Position numbers and translations under genes: made by a program. The notes under the pieces were generated by a model. It saw only the letters and a program-made list of their open reading frames with translations, did no database searches and was not told where the DNA came from. Below, in pieces: positions 58,985-64,000 of a stretch of 64,000 bases of DNA. The first letter of the stretch is position 1. Each line of letters begins with the position of its first letter. The stretch is from Streptomyces sp. HmicA12 (lineage in GTDB: Bacteria; Actinomycetota; Actinomycetes; Streptomycetales; Streptomycetaceae), in contig NZ_KB891820.1 in the NCBI RefSeq assembly GCF_000373565.1, positions 462,647-526,646 of the forward strand. Direction: 5' to 3'.

Positions 58985-60370
58985 GTGACGTCCCGTACCC
59001 CGCGCGACTCCAGGCTCCGACTAGTCCGCCCTCGCCGCCAGCCGCTGACCCCCGCTGCCCCGCGCCGAGCGGCCCGTCCGGCGCCGCGCCCCCCGCAGGG
59101 CACCCCGCCCCCCGCCGAACTCGCCCGCACCGCCCGCGAGGGCCTGGCCGCCGCCGTACGCGTGGCGCGCTGGGCGGACGCCACCCTGAGCCCGGGCAAC
59201 CACACCGCGGCCCGCGACGGCAAAGGCACCCTCGCCGACCCCACCGCGCGCCGCGCCGCCGACGACCTCGGCCTGACGGTGCCCCAGGTCCGCGCCGACT
59301 GGGACACCGCACGCCTCGCGGGACTCGTCGAGGTGCACGGCGACAGCGCGCGCCCCGGCTGGCGGCTGCGCGCCTGGGACCGCGACGACACCGCCGTGCT
59401 GCGCGGCTGGGTCGCCCTGTTCGACGCCTGGTCGCTCGTGCACCCCGCGCCGGGGGAGCTGCAGCCCGCCGCGGTCGCCGAAGTCGTCGAGGCCATGCCG
59501 CAGTTGCTCTCCTTCCTGCAGCTGATGGCGGGCCCGGTGCCGACGGCCCAGCTCCTCGACCTGCTCGACCAGCGCGTCACCGAACTGCGTACGGAACGCT
59601 GCGAGATCCCCTTCGGGCCGCGGCCGGAACCGGTCGCGCCCGAGTCCACCCCGCTCCTCCCGCTGCTCGACTGGGCCCTGCACGGCCTCGCCTCCGTCGG
59701 CGCGCTCACGTACGCCGACGAGCAGGCCACGCTCACCCCGCTGGGCAACTGGGCGGTCTGGGTCAAGCTGGAGCAGATCTGCGTCGCCGCCCAGTCCCCG
59801 GCCGGGAACATCGAGGTCAGCGCCGAGGACATGCTGCGCGGCTGCGCCCGCCTGCGGCCGAACGCGGCCCGCGCCGAGTACCGCGCCTGGCTCGCCGCCC
59901 GCGACGTCGGCAACGCTGTCATCGAGCTCCTGGACGCCGCCCGCGGCGAGGACGCCCTGCTGCGCGGCCTCGCCTTCGAGGCGCTGCGCGTCGTCGGCGC
60001 CCCCGCCGAACCCGAGGTCCGCCGCACCGCCGACGAGCCGGGTCTGCGCCCCTACGCGCTGATCTGGCTCGCCGAGGCCGAGGGCGCCGACCCCGAGGAC
60101 GTGCACACCGTGCTCACCCGCGAGGAGGCCACCTGGCTGTGGGTCGACACCGCCGCCGCGGTCGCCGACCACGGCGAAGCCCCGCTGCTCGTCCGGCACC
60201 TGGAGTCCGCGGTGCAGCCCACCGTGCCCATGCTGATCGAGGAGGTCCGCGCCGTCGGACACCCGCGCACGGTGCAGGTCCTGGTCGCCCTCGCGGCCGC
60301 GCACCCCGACCCGGCGCTCGCGAAGGCCGTGCGCCGGGCAGCGTTCCAGGTCCACACGGGCGGGGCCTGA
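58985..60370 (+). CDS. Conserved-looking hypothetical protein, 461 residues
   Basis: I do not recognise this family. A basic Pro/Arg-rich N-terminus (about 45 residues) is followed by an alpha-helical, Leu/Ala-rich body. Residues about 80-130 (GTLADPTARRAADDLGLTVPQVRADW...GLVEVHG) resemble a winged-helix unit. The C-terminal half (LLRGLAFEALRVVGAPAEPEVRR...) has a repetitive helical pattern like HEAT-type repeats. No signal or membrane helix. I chose GTG 58985 as the start; TTG/other codons upstream are less likely. It lies between a hydrolase and a convergent metallopeptidase gene. Confidence 0.6.
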   Translation: MTSRTPRDSRLRLVRPRRQPLTPAAPRRAARPAPRPPQGTPPPAELARTAREGLAAAVRVARWADATLSPGNHTAARDGKGTLADPTARRAADDLGLTVPQVRADWDTARLAGLVEVHGDSARPGWRLRAWDRDDTAVLRGWVALFDAWSLVHPAPGELQPAAVAEVVEAMPQLLSFLQLMAGPVPTAQLLDLLDQRVTELRTERCEIPFGPRPEPVAPESTPLLPLLDWALHGLASVGALTYADEQATLTPLGNWAVWVKLEQICVAAQSPAGNIEVSAEDMLRGCARLRPNAARAEYRAWLAARDVGNAVIELLDAARGEDALLRGLAFEALRVVGAPAEPEVRRTADEPGLRPYALIWLAEAEGADPEDVHTVLTREEATWLWVDTAAAVADHGEAPLLVRHLESAVQPTVPMLIEEVRAVGHPRTVQVLVALAAAHPDPALAKAVRRAAFQVHTGGA

Positions 60371-60374
60371 CGCG

Positions 60375-61262
60375 CTACTCGAAGGTGTTGCACCGCGCCA
60401 TGTCGCCGCTCTTGAAGCCCTGGTAGAACCACTGCTGCCGCTGCTGGGCCGAGCCGTGCGTCCATGACTCGGGCGTCACCCGGCCCTGGTAGCGCTCCTG
60501 GATCCGGTCGTCGCCGACCGCTGCGGCCGCGTCCAGGCCGTCGCGGATGTCGGCGTCGGTCAGGTTGGTGATCAGCGGCCGCCCGGTCGACTCGTCGGGC
60601 GTGCGCGTCGCGCCCCGGGCCCACACGCCCGCGTAGCAGTCGGCCTGCAGCTCGACCTTCACCGCGTTGCTGTTCCGCCCGGTGCGCCCGTCCTGGGAGC
60701 GCGACAGGGTGCCCATGAGGTTCTGCACGTGGTGCCCGTACTCGTGCGCCACCACGTACGCCTGCGCGAACGGCCCGCCGCTGGAGCCGAACTTCGTGCG
60801 CAGCTCGTCGAAGAAGCCCAGGTCCAGGTAGACCTTGCGGTCGCCGGGGCAGTAGAACGGCCCGACCGCCGACGTCGCGGCCCCGCACGCCGTGTTCACC
60901 CGGTTGGAGAAGAGCACCGTGGAGGCGGGGGTGTAGTTCCCGCCGCGGCGCCCGAACTCCTGCCGCCAGAAGTCCTGCACGCTGTTGACCACCGCGACGG
61001 TCCGGCAGTCGTCCTTGGTGTTGGCGTCCGAGCCCGTCCGGCACTGCTGCTGCACCTGCGCGGCACTCGACACGGCCGTCGCGGGCGTCCCGCTGCCGTC
61101 CGAGGAGAGCCCGAACTGGTCCGTGCCGAAGAAGAGGCCGAGGATCAGCGCGAGCAGACCCACGACACCGCCGCCGATGGTCGCCCTCCCGCCGGGCACC
61201 CGGCTGGAGCGCACGTCCTGGACCTCGGACGTGTCCAGGTTGGCGTCGTCGTCGAACTGCAT
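60375..61262 (-). CDS. Membrane-anchored neutral zinc metallopeptidase (YpfJ family)
   Basis: This 295-residue protein matches the putative neutral zinc metallopeptidase family. An N-terminal MQFDDDANLDTSEVQD leads to one transmembrane helix (GGGVVGLLALILGLFFG). The extracellular domain carries VVAHEYGHHVQNLMG with the HExxH zinc site near 169, and ELQADCYAGVWA with the third ligand. It has several Cys residues that may pair (QQQCR, KDDCRT, ACGAA, FYCPGD). It ends 4 bases from the convergent hypothetical gene. Substrates are unknown. Confidence 0.9.
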   Translation of the reverse strand: MQFDDDANLDTSEVQDVRSSRVPGGRATIGGGVVGLLALILGLFFGTDQFGLSSDGSGTPATAVSSAAQVQQQCRTGSDANTKDDCRTVAVVNSVQDFWRQEFGRRGGNYTPASTVLFSNRVNTACGAATSAVGPFYCPGDRKVYLDLGFFDELRTKFGSSGGPFAQAYVVAHEYGHHVQNLMGTLSRSQDGRTGRNSNAVKVELQADCYAGVWARGATRTPDESTGRPLITNLTDADIRDGLDAAAAVGDDRIQERYQGRVTPESWTHGSAQQRQQWFYQGFKSGDMARCNTFE

Positions 61263-61462
61263 GCCCGTACCGCCCTCTCGCCGGGAACCGACCTGTTCAT
61301 CCTGTTACGTGCGGCGCGACCGAGCCCTGATCCGACGGCCGAACGGGGGACAGGCGCGCCCGCGCACGCCGTGTCGCCGCCGCCCGCCGACCCCTCCCGA
61401 CCTGCCCGCGGCTACGCTCTGCGCCTGACTCGTGGCCAGTGGTGAGGAAGAGGGGGCGGGAG

Positions 61463-62266
61463 ATGGCGCTGGCGCCGCTCGACATGACGACAGGGACGGG
61501 CACGGCACGGTCGGCCGCGCGCCCCCTGCGAATGCCGCAGCCGTCGCCCCGCAAGCCCCGCCGTGGACTGCTCGTCCCGGTCCTCACCGCCCTCCTCGCG
61601 CTGCCCCTGATCACCGCGGCCCACTACGCGCGCCCCGCCCCCTACGGCGACCACCTCGCGCGCGTGGCCGGGGATTCCGGCGGGCCCGCTCCCCGGGTCC
61701 GCACGACGGGCGACGCGGTCGAGGCGTACGACGCCACCGGGACGCGCTGGCGCCACACCCGCGAAGGGCGGCGGCCGCTCGCCGTCCTGCCCGCCCCCGG
61801 GCACGCCTTCGCGCTGTGGAGCGACGGCCTGGTCACCGACACCGAACGCGCAGGCGGCCGCGCCGTGCGCTGGCACCGGGCCGTCCCGGACGCCGACACC
61901 TGGCTGCGCACCCCGGGCGCGCGCGGCGGCGCCGGAGTCCTCCAGCCGCTCGATTCCGGTGGCCGGATGCTGGCGGTCGTCACGCCGAGGCGCATCGCCG
62001 CCTACCGCGCCGCGGACGGCGACCTGCGCTGGGTGCTCCCCGCGCGCGCGGGCTGCGTCTTCGAGCCGGCCACCTATGTGCGGCGAGAGAACGCGCTGCT
62101 CGTCGCGCAGCCCTGCGGTACCGCGGCGGGGGCCGCCTGGACCGAGCAGATCGTGGCGGTGGACGGCCTCGGCAGGATCGTCCCGCGCCGTACCCCGCTG
62201 GGCAACGAGCTGCCGGAGGAGCCGCGGCCCGGACGCGCGGGAAAAGCGGTTGCACGTCACCGGTAA
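61463..62266 (+). CDS. Single-pass membrane protein, PQQ/beta-propeller-like
   Basis: This 267-residue protein has a cytoplasmic N-terminus of about 35 residues, one helix (GLLVPVLTALLALPLITAA) and an extracytoplasmic region with repeats of the form VEAYDATGTRWRHT, IAAYRAADGDLRWV and IVAVDGLGRIV. These are typical of PQQ/WD-like blades, but only three or four are visible. I chose ATG 61463 because an AGGGGG tract is about 8 bases upstream; GTG at 61439 or 61442 are alternatives. Function unknown. Confidence 0.65.
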   Translation: MALAPLDMTTGTGTARSAARPLRMPQPSPRKPRRGLLVPVLTALLALPLITAAHYARPAPYGDHLARVAGDSGGPAPRVRTTGDAVEAYDATGTRWRHTREGRRPLAVLPAPGHAFALWSDGLVTDTERAGGRAVRWHRAVPDADTWLRTPGARGGAGVLQPLDSGGRMLAVVTPRRIAAYRAADGDLRWVLPARAGCVFEPATYVRRENALLVAQPCGTAAGAAWTEQIVAVDGLGRIVPRRTPLGNELPEEPRPGRAGKAVARHR

Positions 62267-62303
62267 ACTGGCCTGTATGACGTTTCTTCTCTGGGTGCAT
62301 TAG
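62264..62303 (+). promoter_or_regulatory. Possible leaderless octapeptide ORF before the ABC-F gene
   Basis: TAAACT at 62264-62269 looks like a -10 box; its expected start site coincides with an ATG at 62277. That ATG opens an eight-codon ORF, MTFLLWVH, ending in TAG at 62301-62303, 59 bases before the ABC-F start. A short leader peptide translated from a leaderless transcript could control the downstream gene by attenuation. This is a proposal from spacing only. Confidence 0.4.
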
Positions 62304-62362
62304 CGGCGCAGACCGGCCCCCGCCCCGTCAATCAGCCGTAACCCTGCCCTGGAGACCCACCC

Positions 62363-63961
62363 GTGATCACCGCATCCGGTATCGAACTGCGCGCCGGCGC
62401 CCGCATCCTCATCGAGAACGCCACCTTCCGTGTCGCCAAGGGCGACCGCATCGGCCTCGTCGGCCGCAACGGCGCGGGCAAGACCACCCTCACCAAGTGC
62501 CTGGCCGGTGAAGGCACCCCGGCCGGCGGCACCATCTCGCGCTCCGGCGAGGTCGGCTACCTGCCGCAGGACCCGCGCACCGGCGACCTCGACGTGCTCG
62601 CCCGGGACCGCATCCTTTCCGCCCGCGGTCTCGACACCCTGATGCGCAAGATGCGCGAGAACGAGCAGCGCATCGCCAACGGCTCGGGGGCCACGCAGGC
62701 CAAGGCGCTCAAGCAGTACGAGCGCCAGGAGACCGAGTTCCTCACCAAGGGCGGGTACGCCGCCGAGGCCGAGGCCGCGACCATCGCCGCCGCGCTGAAC
62801 CTCCCCGACCGTGTGCTCGGCCAGCCCCTGCATACGCTCTCCGGCGGTCAGCGGCGCCGTATCGAGCTGGCCCGCATCCTCTTCTCGGACGCCGACACCC
62901 TGCTCCTCGACGAGCCCACGAACCACCTGGACGCGGACTCGATCGTCTGGCTGCGCGACTACCTGAAGACGTACAGCGGCGGCTTCATCGTGATCTCCCA
63001 CGACGTCGACCTGGTCGAGACGGTCGTCAACAAGGTCTTCTACCTGGACGCCAACCGCTCCCAGATCGACGTCTACAACATGGGCTGGAAGCTCTACCAG
63101 CAGCAGCGCGAGGCCGACGAGAAGCGCCGCAAGCGCGAGCGGCAGAACGCCGAGAAGAAGGCCGCGACGCTGAACGCGCAGGCCGACAAGATGCGCGCCA
63201 AGGCCACCAAGACGGTCGCCGCGCAGAACATGGCGAAGCGCGCCGACAAGCTGCTCGCGGGCCTCGACGAGGTGCGGGCCAAGGACAAGGTCGCCAAGCT
63301 GCGCTTCCCCGAGCCCTCGCCGTGCGGCAAGACCCCGCTGATGGCGGAGGGCCTGTCGAAGTCGTACGGCTCGCTGGAGATCTTCACCGACGTCGACCTG
63401 GCCATCGACAAGGGCTCCCGGGTCGTCATCCTCGGCCTCAACGGTGCGGGCAAGACCACCCTGCTCAAGCTCCTCGGCGGCGCCGAGGAGCCCGACACCG
63501 GCGAGGTCATCAAGGGTCACGGCCTCAAGCTCGGCTACTACGCGCAGGAGCACGAGACCCTCGACCCGGAGCGCACGGTCCTGGAGAACATGCGCTCCGC
63601 CGCCCCCGACCTCGACCTGGTCGAGGTGCGCAAGACGCTGGGCTCGTTCCTGTTCTCCGGCGACGACGTCGACAAGCCGGCCGGAGTCCTGTCCGGCGGC
63701 GAGAAGACCCGTCTCGCGCTCGCCACGCTGGTCGTCTCCTCCGCGAACGTCCTCCTCCTCGACGAGCCGACGAACAACCTCGACCCGGCCTCCCGCGAGG
63801 AGATCCTCGGCGCGCTGCGCACCTACAAGGGCGCCGTCGTCCTCGTCACGCACGACGAGGGCGCCGTCGAGGCGCTGCAGCCGGAGCGGATCATCCTGCT
63901 CCCGGACGGCGTCGAGGACCTGTGGGGCCAGACGTACGCGGATCTCGTCGCGCTCGCCTGA
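62363..63961 (+). CDS. ABC-F family ATPase (ribosome-associated)
   Basis: This 532-residue protein has two ABC domains and no membrane segments. The first has Walker A GRNGAGKTT at 35-43, signature LSGGQRRRIELA and Walker B LLLDEPTNHLD. A charged linker helix (EADEKRRKRERQNAEKKA, about 250-270) follows. The second has GLNGAGKTT near 359, LSGGEKTRLALA and LLLDEPTNNLD. ABC-F proteins bind the ribosomal E site and act as translation factors or antibiotic-resistance proteins. The linker is of moderate length, so I cannot say which. A possible leader ORF precedes it. Confidence 0.92.
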   Translation: MITASGIELRAGARILIENATFRVAKGDRIGLVGRNGAGKTTLTKCLAGEGTPAGGTISRSGEVGYLPQDPRTGDLDVLARDRILSARGLDTLMRKMRENEQRIANGSGATQAKALKQYERQETEFLTKGGYAAEAEAATIAAALNLPDRVLGQPLHTLSGGQRRRIELARILFSDADTLLLDEPTNHLDADSIVWLRDYLKTYSGGFIVISHDVDLVETVVNKVFYLDANRSQIDVYNMGWKLYQQQREADEKRRKRERQNAEKKAATLNAQADKMRAKATKTVAAQNMAKRADKLLAGLDEVRAKDKVAKLRFPEPSPCGKTPLMAEGLSKSYGSLEIFTDVDLAIDKGSRVVILGLNGAGKTTLLKLLGGAEEPDTGEVIKGHGLKLGYYAQEHETLDPERTVLENMRSAAPDLDLVEVRKTLGSFLFSGDDVDKPAGVLSGGEKTRLALATLVVSSANVLLLDEPTNNLDPASREEILGALRTYKGAVVLVTHDEGAVEALQPERIILLPDGVEDLWGQTYADLVALA

Positions 63962-64000
63962 CCGGCTGGGGACACGTCAGCACGGCTTGATCGAAGAGAT

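Overview
The window reads as chromosomal DNA from a Streptomyces or a close relative. It is very GC-rich with G/C at most third codon positions. It carries Tat-dependent secreted hydrolases, a sugar ABC importer with no ATPase gene of its own (typical where a shared MsiK-type ATPase is used), an ectABCD ectoine operon, mycothiol-linked and LAETG-anchored proteins, and a PhoP-type PHO box before a Pit phosphate transporter. I saw no phage, plasmid, transposase, CRISPR, rRNA or tRNA.

Region 1 (about 1-20.2 kb) is a pectin utilisation locus. A tight, mostly overlapping run encodes a DHDPS-family lyase/dehydratase, an IlvD/Edd sugar-acid dehydratase, two sugar ABC permeases, a Gfo/Idh/MocA oxidoreductase, a DUF6807 (PmoA-like) protein, a cytosolic GH43 glycosidase, a secreted PL1 pectate lyase, the lipoprotein solute-binding protein, a CE12-type acetylesterase, a second PL1 lyase, two overlapping CE8 pectinesterases, a Tat-exported alpha/beta hydrolase and a PL9-type lyase. 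A PL3 pectate lyase lies further on, on the other strand. Secreted enzymes would cut and de-esterify pectin, the ABC system would import oligosaccharides, and the cytosolic enzymes would finish them. LacI-type palindromes (2748-2800, 727-744) suggest control by a regulator encoded outside the window.

Region 2 (about 20.2-34.9 kb) is mixed. It holds a SigE-type sigma factor with a membrane partner next to the PL3 gene, an NCS2 purine permease, a PbpA-like class B PBP, an IclR regulator divergent from an alpha-ketoglutarate semialdehyde dehydrogenase (which may complete the sugar-acid pathway of region 1), a DUF1349 protein, a GNAT, a DsbA-family protein, a class V aminotransferase-fold enzyme, an ECF sigma with a zinc-finger/mycothiol-fold anti-sigma, and a MarR/Old Yellow Enzyme pair with twin operators.

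Region 3 (about 34.9-44.6 kb) has ectABCD transcribed leftwards behind an unusual AT-richer leader, then a class V aminotransferase, an amidohydrolase, a membrane protein, a sulfatase, an LAETG-anchored surface protein and a truncated haemoglobin.

Region 4 (about 44.6-54.2 kb) is a late-step cobalamin cluster: a CbiX-half/CobC fusion, a CobE/CbiG-C protein, CobB, CobO, a ChlD-type chelatase subunit, CobQ and CobD, with a cobalamin riboswitch in front of cobD and a ZIP metal transporter in between. No corrin-ring methyltransferase and no CobN is present here.

Region 5 (54.2-64 kb) has the Pit transporter with its small membrane partner, a GH25 muramidase, a class II aldolase, an alpha/beta hydrolase, an unrecognised 461-residue protein, a zinc metallopeptidase, a membrane-anchored hypothetical, and an ABC-F ATPase preceded by a possible leaderless octapeptide ORF.
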